In this document: piece after piece, positions 44,101-54,300 of the stretch
How positions within the stretch are numbered: the first letter of the stretch is position 1
Layout of the letters: every line of letters begins with the position of its first letter
Source: Pseudomonadota bacterium
Lineage (GTDB): Bacteria > Pseudomonadota > Gammaproteobacteria > Steroidobacterales > Steroidobacteraceae
Direction of reading: 5' to 3'
DNA: 64,000 nucleotides
Assembly: GCA_018241505.1 (NCBI GenBank)
Contig: JAFEDS010000014.1
Location: 1-64,000, forward strand
Position numbers and translations under genes: made by a program
The notes under the pieces: model-generated
Database searches by the model: none
What the model saw: only the letters and a program-made list of their open reading frames with translations
Told to the model about the DNA's origin: nothing

Positions 44101-45845
44101 GTGCGCGTCCCCGGATGCCGCGCATCGGCGACGTCGCGCGCAGCGGCGCCATCACGTGCAGCGGCGCCATCACGTGCAGCGGTCACGTCCGGCACCTCGG
44201 GCGACGGCACCGCCCACGACACGTGGCACACACTCACCGGAATCCCCTGCGACACACAAAACGACAACCACCGGATCTGGTTGTCCTGCAACCGATCGCC
44301 CGGTCCTTTCACCTCAATCAACCGGTAGCGGCGCTCCTGTGGCCAGAACTGCACGAGATCCGGCAACCCACAGCGGTTGGCCCGGATATCACCCAGTATC
44401 CGCGTGAAGCACACCTTCAGGTGCCGCGGCGGCAGACAGCTCAATGCCAGCTCCAACAGCGCTTCCGAAACGACGCCCCAGAACACGAACGGCGACTGAA
44501 TGCCCTGCTTCTGCTCGAAGTTGCGGCGGATGGTATCCAGGTAAGCATTGCCATCCAGTTGCGCAAAGCACTGCGCGAAGTGAGCCTCGCGGCGAGTGTG
44601 AAAATCCGGGGCAAGCAAATCCGCCGGCGCGGCCTGGAACTCGTGAAAAAACGCCCCTGACACCGGCGCAAAAATGGCCTGCCAGCACAACAGCCCGAAC
44701 AGCGAATTCAACAGGCCGTTTTCAACGTAATGGACCGGTGCTTCGGGTGTCGCAAGCGCTTCGCCCGTTGCGCCCTCCAAATGATCGGGGCGCTCGGCTA
44801 CCGGCAGCACGAGTTGGAACGTCGTCCAATTGTGCAAGCGTCGGGTGCGGGTGGTCTGGAGGCCGGCCTTACGTTGCAGCCGCGGCCACATGCGCCCTAT
44901 CTGCTGGACTTCGACTTCATCGGCGGGCTGTTTGCGCACGGCAAATGCAAGTTGCATCGCCGAGTCAATGTCACCCAACCGCTCCAACAATCGGACCGAG
45001 CGCAGCCGGGCGCCGGCGTACTGGCAATCCCGGTAGAGTGCCAACGCGCGCTCGAGATCCTTCTGCTGTTCGTAGGTTTGAGCAATCTGGAACTGCACTT
45101 TGCGGCGGCGTCCCTCCAACCACTCATTGTCGGCAATGGGTGCAGGAAGTGCTTCGACGACGGCGGCAAGGTCGTCGCCTTCGGCCACGCGTTGGCGACA
45201 TTCGAACAAAGCGTGAAAGGTGTCGATGTGCTGGCGCGTTTGGAAGGCGCGCGTTGCCGCATCACGAGGGACCTGCTCGTATTTGAAGATGCCGAGATCG
45301 GTGAGTACGAACTCGGACCAGTCTTGGTGAAAGTTGCCAAAGAATAGCAACCGGAGTCGGTCGCACAGCGGTTTCACCACCACGCGGAATATGTTGGCGG
45401 GCGCATCGGGCCACCAGTCAATGAGCCGACGCGGTGCCAGGGGCGCAGATTCGATGTGCAACAGGAGTTCAGTTTTGCGCGCACCGGCACCAGGGCACGG
45501 GACGTGCGGGGCGAACGCGCGGAGCACCTCCCCCTTCCGCAACACTCGCCCCAGCTCCACGGCGGTGAGCACTGGTTGATCATCTACCCACCCCTCGTCA
45601 ATCAACGGTGCGGCAGCAGCGCGCGCGCAGCCGATCTCATCGTATTGCAGCTTGTCCGTGCGAAACAGCTCGCCCCGGCGGCCCAGCATCCGGACCAGTA
45701 GTGCGGAGGACTCGAGCGGCAGGCACCGAAAGCGTTCGATGAACACAGCTTCGGGCGCTGTCAGAAGATCTCCGTAGCGTTGCTGGAGCCACCCGAGCGC
45801 AGTATTGAAGTTCTCGAGGTAATAATAAGGACGCGGGTGCGGCAT
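44097..45845 (-). CDS. FAN1-like VRR-NUC structure-specific nuclease
   Basis: A 582-residue nuclease resembling bacterial FAN1, which cuts 5'-flap and interstrand-crosslink repair intermediates. The N-terminus PRPYYYLENFNTALGWL and FIERFRCLPLESSALLVRM is typical. A TPR-like middle leads to the C-terminal VRR-NUC domain with GLPDLVQFW, RLIEVKGPGDRLQDNQ (D, E-x-K and Q of the active site). The extreme C-terminus is a short repeated tail (ARDGAA). ATG 45845 is used; a GTG at 45893 would add 16 residues. Neither start has a clear SD. It is coupled to a helicase gene. Confidence 0.87.
   Translation of the reverse strand: MPHPRPYYYLENFNTALGWLQQRYGDLLTAPEAVFIERFRCLPLESSALLVRMLGRRGELFRTDKLQYDEIGCARAAAAPLIDEGWVDDQPVLTAVELGRVLRKGEVLRAFAPHVPCPGAGARKTELLLHIESAPLAPRRLIDWWPDAPANIFRVVVKPLCDRLRLLFFGNFHQDWSEFVLTDLGIFKYEQVPRDAATRAFQTRQHIDTFHALFECRQRVAEGDDLAAVVEALPAPIADNEWLEGRRRKVQFQIAQTYEQQKDLERALALYRDCQYAGARLRSVRLLERLGDIDSAMQLAFAVRKQPADEVEVQQIGRMWPRLQRKAGLQTTRTRRLHNWTTFQLVLPVAERPDHLEGATGEALATPEAPVHYVENGLLNSLFGLLCWQAIFAPVSGAFFHEFQAAPADLLAPDFHTRREAHFAQCFAQLDGNAYLDTIRRNFEQKQGIQSPFVFWGVVSEALLELALSCLPPRHLKVCFTRILGDIRANRCGLPDLVQFWPQERRYRLIEVKGPGDRLQDNQIRWLSFCVSQGIPVSVCHVSWAVPSPEVPDVTAARDGAAARDGAAARDVADARHPGTRT
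44140..44188. repeat. 18-bp in-frame tandem repeat in the nuclease gene tail
   Basis: The unit GCAGCGGCGCCATCACGT occurs at 44140-44157 and 44158-44175, with a partial copy at 44176-44188. It encodes ARDGAA repeats in the last 25 residues of the FAN1-like protein, outside the VRR-NUC core. Copy number could vary between strains. Confidence 0.8.
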
Positions 45846-45945
45846 GCGCGAAGCGTAGTGTTTAAGTTGGCGCAGCGTCCATCCAGGTTCCACGCTCAGG
45901 CATTACTGTATAGTGCCACTTTGGATTACAAAGGGGACCTTGGCA

Positions 45946-47859
45946 TTGCGGTGGGCTGCGTTTGCGATCCTGGCTTCAGTGTGTGTCAACGCCGCCACAG
46001 CCCAGGACACCGTAATCGTGACCAGCGCTCGCGTCCCCTCCCTGATTGGCGACGAGCCGATCCGCATCGAGGCGGTCCCGTCGGAAGAGATCGAAGAGAA
46101 TCTCACGGTTCAACCGGGAAACATTTCCACGCTACTGAACGAGCTGCCCAGTGCTCGAATCCAGGCTGCGGCGCCCGGACTCGGAGGCGTCGGGCTGCAG
46201 CTTCGCGGCATGCCGACTCGGCACACGCTCGTGTTAACCGACGGTTTGCCACTTCTCGGAGGGGAGCCCGATGACTTTGGGCTTCTTCAGACGCCCCCGT
46301 TGGACCTGCAGCGAATCGAGCTGATCAAAGGCGCCGCATCCGCGTTGTACGGAGGCTCTGCACTCGGCGGCGTACTCAACATCGTATCCAAGAGCCCCCA
46401 GGCGGAGTCCGCCGTGCTGGCGAACGCAACGTCGCGCGGCGGGCGAGACCTGGAAGCTTTCCTCACCGACGATTCGATGAAGAACCTTACTGGGACCCTT
46501 ACGGCAGGCGTGCACGATCAGTCGCGGGAGGACGTCAACCACGATGGCTGGGCCGACATACCCGGCTTTCGTCGCTACTCTGTGCGACCGCGCCTATGGT
46601 GGAATTCAGGAAAGGACCAATCGCTGTTTGTAACGGGAGGCATCACGGATGAGCGACGTGAAGGGGGCACGATGTTGGGTGCCGGGTTACCGGCCACCGG
46701 TGTCCCCTTCCCCGAAATACTGCGCACACGGCGCTTTGACGGTGGCGCAGTAGGCTACCGGAAACTGAATGATGCGGTGGCGTTCAACAGCCGTTTCTCA
46801 GTGACTTCCGCGAACCTCGATCGAACCTTCGGCCTGCAACGGATCCCCTCGACACAGGCCACGATCTTCAGCGAGCAATCACTCACAGGTGATACCGGTG
46901 AGCATCAATGGGCGCTTGGCCTTGCATTCCAGCACGACGCCCTGCGCGTTGAAGGTGTACCTGGAGTGGGCTACACGTACAACGTGCCCGGCCTGTTTGC
47001 ACAGGATGAATTTTCCCCCGCCACCTGGGTCAAGTTGGCAGCCGCCGCGCGCATCGATTCCAACAATCGTTACGGAACCTACCTGAGCCCGCGCTTGTCC
47101 GCCCTCTTTCGGCAGCCAGGTAGTCCGTGGAGCTTGCGCGCGTCAGCCGGCAGCGGCTTCGCGGCCCCCACCCCATTTGTTGATGAAGTCGAAGCAACGG
47201 GACTGGGTGTTCTCAGGCCCCTGCAGGGGCTGCATGCCGAGCGGGCGGTGACCGAATCGCTCGACGCCAAATGGGCGCAGGGTGAGTGGGATGTGAATGT
47301 CAGTGTCTTCAATTCAGAAGTCCATCATCCCATCGAGGCCCGGCCCGTTCCCGGCAACCAGCTCGAGTTGGCAAACGACACACAGTCGCGCAAGGCCCCG
47401 GGCAGCGAGGTCCTGATTCACTACGTGGTCGGACCGCTGCAGATGATCGGGTCCTGGAGTTACATCAACGCCACGCAGAACGCCGACCTGATTCCGCATC
47501 ACTCCGCCGAGCTGGGTGGGATACTGGAAGACGAGTCACTCGGCCGCATCGGCCTCGAGGCCAACTATATCGGCGTGCAGCGCCTGGAAGACGACCCGTA
47601 TCGGACGTTCTCGCGGCCCTACATCACCGTCAATGCGCTGGCTGAAATCCGCTTCAGCCGCTTTTCCATTTTCATCAATGCCGTGAATCTGACCGGCACT
47701 CGCCAGACCCGTTACGACCCCCTGCTCCGACCCACCCCCGGATGGGGCGGCGATCCCATCACCGATGTCTGGGCACCCCTCGATGGGCGCACTTTCAATA
47801 TCGGCATTCGCACGGGAGTCCAGGATCGGCCGAAAATCGAATCCGAAGACGTGAAATAA
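45946..47859 (+). CDS. TonB-dependent outer-membrane receptor
   Basis: A 637-residue receptor. A signal sequence (RWAAFAILASVCVNAATAQ) is followed directly by a TonB box (DTVIVTSAR), a plug domain with LQLRGMPTRHTLVLTDGLPL and YGGSALGGVLNIVSK, and a beta barrel. It resembles BtuB/CirA-type plugs. TTG 45946 is chosen because AGGGGA lies 8 bases upstream; a GTG at 45913 would put that SD inside the gene. A TATAGT at 45909-45914 fits as a -10. The M20 peptidase gene follows after 33 bp, so imported peptides are a plausible ligand. Confidence 0.87.
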   Translation: MRWAAFAILASVCVNAATAQDTVIVTSARVPSLIGDEPIRIEAVPSEEIEENLTVQPGNISTLLNELPSARIQAAAPGLGGVGLQLRGMPTRHTLVLTDGLPLLGGEPDDFGLLQTPPLDLQRIELIKGAASALYGGSALGGVLNIVSKSPQAESAVLANATSRGGRDLEAFLTDDSMKNLTGTLTAGVHDQSREDVNHDGWADIPGFRRYSVRPRLWWNSGKDQSLFVTGGITDERREGGTMLGAGLPATGVPFPEILRTRRFDGGAVGYRKLNDAVAFNSRFSVTSANLDRTFGLQRIPSTQATIFSEQSLTGDTGEHQWALGLAFQHDALRVEGVPGVGYTYNVPGLFAQDEFSPATWVKLAAAARIDSNNRYGTYLSPRLSALFRQPGSPWSLRASAGSGFAAPTPFVDEVEATGLGVLRPLQGLHAERAVTESLDAKWAQGEWDVNVSVFNSEVHHPIEARPVPGNQLELANDTQSRKAPGSEVLIHYVVGPLQMIGSWSYINATQNADLIPHHSAELGGILEDESLGRIGLEANYIGVQRLEDDPYRTFSRPYITVNALAEIRFSRFSIFINAVNLTGTRQTRYDPLLRPTPGWGGDPITDVWAPLDGRTFNIGIRTGVQDRPKIESEDVK

Positions 47860-47892
47860 TGACCACGGGATTGCCTGACAAAAAGTGACACA

Positions 47893-49299
47893 ATGAAAAC
47901 ACTCACCGTCCTGCTGACACTCGCCTGCGTTTCGGCCGCCTGGGCCGATGCACCGGGTCCCGTTCCGCCACCGGCGGATCGGGAGCTCGCCCGCCACATC
48001 CTGAGAGAGCTGATCGATATCAACACCACGCACGATCACGGCACGACCGCGGCGGCGGAAGTCATGAAAAAGCAGCTTCTGTCCGCCGGGTTTGCGCCCG
48101 AAGATGTGGTGCTGATTGCCCCTGCCGACAAGCCGACCAAGGACAATCTCGTGGTGCGCTATCGCGCCCGCAAGCCCGGCACGAAGGCGGTGTTGTTTCT
48201 GGGTCATGTCGATGTGGTCGAAGCCAAACGCGAGGACTGGAGCACCGATCCATTCCAACTGACGGAAAAGGATGGCTGGTATTACGGGCGTGGCACGGAG
48301 GACATGAAGGACGGGGTTGCCGCACTGCTGGAGACGTTGATCCGCCTGAAGCGGGAACACTATGTTCCGGCGCGCGATGTCATAGTGGCTCTGACAGCCG
48401 ATGAAGAAGCCGGTGGCGATGCGAATGGCCCCGCTTTTCTGTTGAAGGAGCATCGCGATCTGATTGACGCCACGGTCGCTGTGAACCTGGATGGCGGCGG
48501 CGGCAGTTTGAAAAACGGCGAACGCCTGTTCTACGAAATCGGCACGAGCGAGAAGGTGTACGCCACTTTCACGCTCGAGACCACGAGCCCCGGCGGTCAC
48601 GGCTCGCTGCCGGGTCCCGACAACGCCATCTATCGGCTCACGGACGGGTTGAGCCGCCTGGACAAATACAAGTTTCCGGTGATGACGACGGCCACGACCC
48701 GCGCCAGTTTCGAGAAGTTCGCGGGCCTGGAAACGGGAGCTGCGCACGATGATCGCCTCGCCGTCGCCCGGGATACTCCGGATCCGGACGCCGCCGAGCG
48801 ATTGAGTCAGAACGTCAAACTCAACGCACAGCTCAGAACTACCTGTGTTGCCACATTGATTTCAGGGGGTCATGCCGAGAATGCCCTGCCCCAACGGGCC
48901 AAGGCAACGATTCAATGTCGCATGATGCCCAACGACACCATCGAGAACGTACAGACGCTGCTGACCAACGCGCTCGCTGACCCCAAGATCAGCATCAAGC
49001 TCGATGCTCCCCCGATTCTGAGCCCCGAATCGCCGCTGACGAAGGAGATCATGGACAAGGCCACCAAGGTGGTGCACTCCATGTGGCCGAAGGTGCCGAT
49101 CATTCCAACCATGGCCAGCGGGTTCAGTGATGGCCGTCAGACCCGAACCGCCGGCATTCCCACCTACGACCTGGGGGGATTGTGGATGGATGTGGATGAC
49201 AACCGGGCGCATGGGCGCGATGAGCGGATCGGGGTGCGGGAATTCGACGAGAGCGTCGAGTACACGTACAGGTTGATGAAGGCGTTCGGCGCGAAGTAG
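47893..49299 (+). CDS. Exported M20-family metallopeptidase
   Basis: A 468-residue di-zinc hydrolase with a signal peptide (about 1-19, ending SAAWAD). Ligand motifs are LGHVDVV (His-x-Asp), YGRGTEDMKDG (bridging Asp), TADEEAGGD (catalytic Glu and ligand Glu), NLDGGGG and a C-terminal His (AHGRDERI). The dimerisation domain lies in the middle. It would release amino acids from dipeptides or acylated amino acids in the periplasm. It follows a TonB receptor with 33 bp between, so the two probably form one uptake-and-digest operon. Confidence 0.9.
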   Translation: MKTLTVLLTLACVSAAWADAPGPVPPPADRELARHILRELIDINTTHDHGTTAAAEVMKKQLLSAGFAPEDVVLIAPADKPTKDNLVVRYRARKPGTKAVLFLGHVDVVEAKREDWSTDPFQLTEKDGWYYGRGTEDMKDGVAALLETLIRLKREHYVPARDVIVALTADEEAGGDANGPAFLLKEHRDLIDATVAVNLDGGGGSLKNGERLFYEIGTSEKVYATFTLETTSPGGHGSLPGPDNAIYRLTDGLSRLDKYKFPVMTTATTRASFEKFAGLETGAAHDDRLAVARDTPDPDAAERLSQNVKLNAQLRTTCVATLISGGHAENALPQRAKATIQCRMMPNDTIENVQTLLTNALADPKISIKLDAPPILSPESPLTKEIMDKATKVVHSMWPKVPIIPTMASGFSDGRQTRTAGIPTYDLGGLWMDVDDNRAHGRDERIGVREFDESVEYTYRLMKAFGAK

Positions 49300-49333
49300 G
49301 CCGCGGCGCGCGGGCGGGCCCGGCGGCGCGCGG

Positions 49334-49384
49334 CTTGCGATGGCGGGCGGCCTGCGATGGCGGGCGGCCTGCGATGGCGGGCGG
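49334..49384. repeat. Three tandem copies of a 17-bp unit between two genes
   Basis: CYTGCGATGGCGGGCGG occurs at 49334-49350, 49351-49367 and 49368-49384; the first copy differs from the others by one base. It is in the 116-bp gap between convergent genes. There are no unique spacers, so it is not a CRISPR. It has no T run. Confidence 0.85.
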
Positions 49385-49415
49385 CGGCCTGCGGTGATGC
49401 GCCGGCGGCGCGCGA

Positions 49416-51242
49416 CTAGCCCGCCGCCTGTCCAGGTGTCTGGTCAGCCTCCGGCTCATCGCCGGGGGCCGCGTCGCTGTTGAGCGGCGGCGCAAAACAA
49501 ACCTGGCCGCGCTGCGTCCGCTTGGCCTCATAACAAGCGGCATCGGCCCCAGCAGCCCAGGCTGCCGTGCTCTCGTAGCCGTTGGTAATCGTGGCAACGC
49601 CCAGACTAGCCCCGACAGAATACGTTTGCCCGTTCCACTCAACCTCCAGCGGATTGAGCGCCTGTTGGATCTGGTGCGCCACCGCGCGAGCGCGGTCCGG
49701 CGTCACCTTCTCCAACACGACAGCAAACTCGTCGCCTCCGAGGCGGGCGACACTGTCCTTCGCACGAATGTTCTCGCGCAGAACCTCCGTCACTCGACGC
49801 AGAACGGCATCGCCGGCCGCGTGTCCACCAACGTCGTTCACCGCTTTGAAGCGGTCGAGGTCAACCACGATCAGAGTGGCCGGAAGAATGAGGAAGCGGG
49901 CGCGGTCGAACAACACCTGCAGGCGCCGCTCGAACTCAAACCGGTTATAAGCGCCCGTGAGAACATCATGCGTCGCCAGGTGACTGAGCTTGCGATCGCG
50001 CTCATAGGTCTCGGTGGCGTCGCGCAGCACCAGGACCGCGCCAACGACCTTGTCATTCGGGCCAAACACGGGAGTCGCCGCCTTCGATACATACCGAACA
50101 CCGCCATCAGGCCGATGCAACAACACCACATCCGTCGGCCGGATCACCTCACCGGTTTCCAGGCACTTGGCCAGCGCATGGGGAGCTATCCGCGAGGTGC
50201 GCGGATCGGTCATGGCAACAACATCGTAGAGATTGCGGCCTTCGACCGCCTCCAACGATTGCCCCAGCAGCTCGTGGGCCGCCGTGTTTATGTAGATGAT
50301 CTTTGCGTCAGCGTCGGTGGTAATCACGGCGTCGGCAATCGCTCGTAATGTCGTTCTCAGGCGCTGCCGTTCGGCCGCCAGCTCACGATTGGCCGTGCGC
50401 CTCTTGTCGGTCGCGAGTCCAACTGCAACTGGCGGCAGTATCGTGGCGGCGAGAGCGAGAAACGGTAGTGCCGGGCCGACGCCATTCAACACTTCCGGCC
50501 GGATACCGAAGGTCCAGAGCGCAATGACCATCGACCCACAGGCGCCAGACAGCACCGCAGCGCCAAAGGCGCCCGCGCGAAATGCGGCCACCGTCAACGG
50601 CACCGCCATCGCTATGAACGGGAAGCGCATGTAGCGGATCGACAGGTAGGTCGAGACGAAACAGAACACGGCCAGGATGATATTTTCGACCAGGAACGGT
50701 CTGGAAATCAGGCGCAGCGCCGTCCGGGTGCTGTACAGGTAAACGGCCGGTGCACACAGACAGGCGCCAATGGCACCGGAGAGCCACCAGTGCAGGGAGG
50801 CCTCATACCACGGCTTTCCGAACTCCGAATGTATCAGCCAGCCGCCTGGCAGCGCGGTGAAAAACGGCACAGCGAATGCGAACACACCGGCCATCCGCAA
50901 GCCCTGGTGAAAGGAGATGTTGGGCAGGGGAAATGTGAGCCAGTTCCGGAATATCCAGGCTGTGGTGCCGATCTCGAGCACATTGACGCAGCTCATGGAC
51001 ACAGAATACTGAAGCGGCAGGTGCAAGCTGAGCTCAGTGGCGAGCACACCGGCCATCACTGCACCCACCAGGACGGGCAGCCAGCGAACCCGGGGCATGC
51101 GGACCAACAGGGCCGCGGCCAAAGCATTGCCGGGCCAGACCAGATCCGAAGCCGCCGTGACCTTCAAGATACTGGTAGCCGCAAAGGCGGCGAGGAAAAA
51201 CGCCGCCGCCACCGCCAACTCACCCAGAGGCAAGCGACGCAA
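49416..51242 (-). CDS. MASE1-PAS-GGDEF diguanylate cyclase
   Basis: A 608-residue membrane enzyme that would make cyclic di-GMP from two GTP. The first 290 residues are a MASE1-type multi-helix sensor; a PAS domain with DADAKIIYINTAAHELLG follows, then a GGDEF domain. The active site RLGGDEFAVV is intact. RAKD five residues before it is a complete RxxD inhibitory site, so product feedback is expected. It starts with TTG at 51242, with GGGG 8-9 bases upstream. It lies 97 bp downstream of a phosphodiesterase-type gene on the same strand. Confidence 0.92.
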   Translation of the reverse strand: MRRLPLGELAVAAAFFLAAFAATSILKVTAASDLVWPGNALAAALLVRMPRVRWLPVLVGAVMAGVLATELSLHLPLQYSVSMSCVNVLEIGTTAWIFRNWLTFPLPNISFHQGLRMAGVFAFAVPFFTALPGGWLIHSEFGKPWYEASLHWWLSGAIGACLCAPAVYLYSTRTALRLISRPFLVENIILAVFCFVSTYLSIRYMRFPFIAMAVPLTVAAFRAGAFGAAVLSGACGSMVIALWTFGIRPEVLNGVGPALPFLALAATILPPVAVGLATDKRRTANRELAAERQRLRTTLRAIADAVITTDADAKIIYINTAAHELLGQSLEAVEGRNLYDVVAMTDPRTSRIAPHALAKCLETGEVIRPTDVVLLHRPDGGVRYVSKAATPVFGPNDKVVGAVLVLRDATETYERDRKLSHLATHDVLTGAYNRFEFERRLQVLFDRARFLILPATLIVVDLDRFKAVNDVGGHAAGDAVLRRVTEVLRENIRAKDSVARLGGDEFAVVLEKVTPDRARAVAHQIQQALNPLEVEWNGQTYSVGASLGVATITNGYESTAAWAAGADAACYEAKRTQRGQVCFAPPLNSDAAPGDEPEADQTPGQAAG

Positions 51243-51253
51243 GAATCCAACCC

Positions 51254-51280
51254 CCGGGGTTACTTCAGCCGTTTCCCCGG
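51254..51280 (-). repeat. Hairpin just upstream of the cyclase start
   Basis: CCGGGG (51254-51259) pairs with CCCCGG (51275-51280) across 15 bases. On the transcript the 3' arm runs into the GGGG that serves as SD for the TTG start at 51242. It could dampen translation; no known riboswitch pattern is evident. Confidence 0.4.
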
Positions 51281-51339
51281 AGATTACTGGCGACGCAGCG
51301 GCGCGTACCAGTGCTGCATCCCATTACTGGGACATGTAT

Positions 51340-54300
51340 TCAACTTGTGCGCCGCACGGGGTCCTGCTCACCTCGACTGCGTCCCAGCCAGGTGGTCATG
51401 TCAGCAAACGACAGCGGCTTGCTGATCAGATAGCCCTGCATCTGATCGCAGCGCAGCAAATGCAAAAACCGCGCCTGCTCCTCGGATTCGACGCCCTCCG
51501 CCACCACCACCAGCTTCAGTGAATGCGCCAGTGAAATCACGGTGGATACCAGCGTCATGGTGGCCGGATCCTCCAGCATGGCGATCACAAACGAGCGGTC
51601 GATCTTCAGAGTCTGGGCCGGCAACTTGGTGAGATAGGCGAGCGATGAGTAGCCGGTGCCGAAGTCATCGATGGCAATCCGCACGCCCAGCTCGCGCAAC
51701 GCCCGCAGCTTCTCAATGTTGCCCGTGGCGTCCTTCATGATCACCGACTCGGTGACTTCAATATCGAGTCCCGGATCGTGACCGGACAACTTCAGCACGT
51801 TGGCCACCGAGCGGACAAAATCCGTACGCTGCAACTGTACCGTGGAGACATTTACGGCAATCCGTGGCGCGTGCAGGTGACGCGCCACCCACATTCCCCG
51901 ATCGAGGATCGCCTGGCGCAGGGCCCAGTTTCCCACCTCGATGATCATGCCCGTCTCTTCCAGGAGCGGAATGAACTTCATGGGCGGCACCAGGCCCATC
52001 TGCGGATGCTGCCAGCGGATCAGGGCCTCGACGCCCTGCAGGCGCCGGCCGTCCAGGTCTACTTTTGGCTGGTAATACAACACAAACTCTTCCTGCTCAA
52101 TGGCCCTCTTGAGTTGGTTTTCCAGATTGAGCGCTTCATTGGCGCGGGCCGTGAGATGGGGGGCGTAAAACAACAGCCGGTCGCCGGTGGTCTTGGCATT
52201 TTTCAGGGCCGCTTCGGCATTGCGGATCAGCTCCACCGGCTCATGGCCATCGGCCGGATACACGGCCACCGCCACTTTGGCTGACAGGCGCAACTCGGTG
52301 CCCTCCACCGTGAACGGTGCGCCCAGCCACTGGTGACGCCACTTTTCAATGGTCTGCGCGACTTCGGTCGCCGTTCCGACATCGAATATCACAGCAGCGA
52401 ACTGGTCTGCGCCGAGGCGCGCCACTTCGCTGGCATCACCCACACAGCCCGCCAGCCGTTCGCCCAACTGTCTGAGCAGCTCATCGCCGGCATGGCGTCC
52501 GAAAGTATCGTTGATGGTCTCGAAGCGCTCCAGGTCGGCGATGACCAGGGCAAACTTGCGCTGTCCGCGGGCTGCGGCACTGACATACTGGGCCAGGCGT
52601 TCGTAGAAGAATGTACGGTTGGCAAGTCCCGTGAGCGAGTCGTAGTAGGCGAGATAGTTGAGCCGCTCAGCTTTCTTGATGTGATCCAGCGCAAACGAGA
52701 TGTCGCCGCACAACTCACTGAGCAGGCGCATTTCCGCCGCATTGAAAAAGCCGCTCTCATCCATCACCAGCACCAGGCAGCCGACCGACTCCGCCTCAAT
52801 CACCAGCGGTAACGCGACAATGGCGCGGTGGCCCCGCTCGAGCATCTGCCGCGCCGGCGGCACGAGCTTTGAATCACTCAACAGATCGTCGCAGATCACC
52901 GGCTGTTGCAGCCTCATGGACGCGGAAATCAGGCTCTCCTGCGCTTCGCCCACCGCCCCCAACTTGCAGGCCATGGCCTGTGCGAGATCCGGAGCGTCGC
53001 CCGCCCAGGCCACGGGCGTGACCTGGGAAGTCTCGGGATCGAGCCAACTGCACCAGGCCATGCGGAAGCGGCCATACTCGACAGCGAGGCGACAGGCTTC
53101 CCAGAACAACTCCGTCCGGTCGGCGACCCTCACAATCAGGGAGTTGATACCACTCAACATGGCATGAACGCGGTTCAGGTGCTCAATCTGAGCTTCCGAC
53201 TGTTTGCGCTGGGTGATGTCGGTTGCAACACCCACCACGCGCCCGATGCGGCCACTGTTGTCGGCGGCAATGGGAAAGGTGCGCGCGCAGATCCAGCGCA
53301 CTTCACCATCCGGGCGCACGATCCGGAACTCGAGCTCGCGCTGTTCGGACAGGCCGCGGGGATCCTGTTGCACTTCAGCGCGCAGCCGCTCCAGGTCCTG
53401 CGCATGAATCGAATCGGTCCACGGCAGCGGCGCCGCGCTGCCATCGGTCCAGGGGCGACCCCAGATATGCGCATAGGCAGGGCTCATGTACAGTGTGCAG
53501 GACAGATCGCCGGCGACGACAAAGAAGGCGTCCTGGATGTTTTCGGCCAGCTCGCGAAAGCGCTCCTCACTGACTTTCAGCTCGGCGGCGGCGCGGGCTC
53601 GCTCATCGACCTGCACCTGGAGTTGGGCGGCATGATGCTGTACCTCGAAATACAACCGCCCGTTCTCGTAGATGCGCCCCGATTGCGCGCCGAGCACCGA
53701 CAGAATCAGCTCGTCCTCTGCACTGAATTCCTCGGCACCCACCTTGTCGGCCAGGCACAACCAGCCGAATGACTGCGTGAGGGACATTACCGGAGCGGCC
53801 AGAAAAGCGCGGGCCGGTGGATAGCGGCCAGGCAAGCCGGCATCAATCGGGCTTGCATTGCCACTCGACACACGCCACGGGCGCCGCTCGGACGCCACGC
53901 GACCGAGCAGCCCCGCTTCCACGCAGGGTATGTCCGACACATCCACCCCGCTGCTCGCGTAGATCACGGTGCCGGCGTCACCCTCGACCGCCAGCACCGA
54001 ATATTTCGCGCCCAACAAGTTGCGAGCCCCGCGGCAGACTTTCTCGAACAGCACGCGCGGCTCGCGCTCGGATGCGAGCTGCACATTCAACTCGGTGAGG
54101 GCCGCGAAGCGTGCGTTCGCAACCTTGAGCTGGTTGGCCTTCTGCGCCAGCTTGTTGGTAATGAGTTGCAGGTGCTCGCGGTCGAAACCGGGATCCACCG
54201 ACTGCGGCGGGGCGTCGGGGTTGCCGGCGAGCACTTCGGAAACCGCTTTGACGATACCCGCCGCACCGCTCGAGCGCACGATGACGCGCGACACGCGGCA

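Noticed and set aside
49334-49384. CRISPR array
   Set aside because: The 17-bp units are directly adjacent with no spacers, and there are no cas genes.
51243-51339. c-di-GMP riboswitch upstream of the cyclase gene
   Set aside because: The hairpin lacks the conserved GEMM core and the two-helix arrangement.
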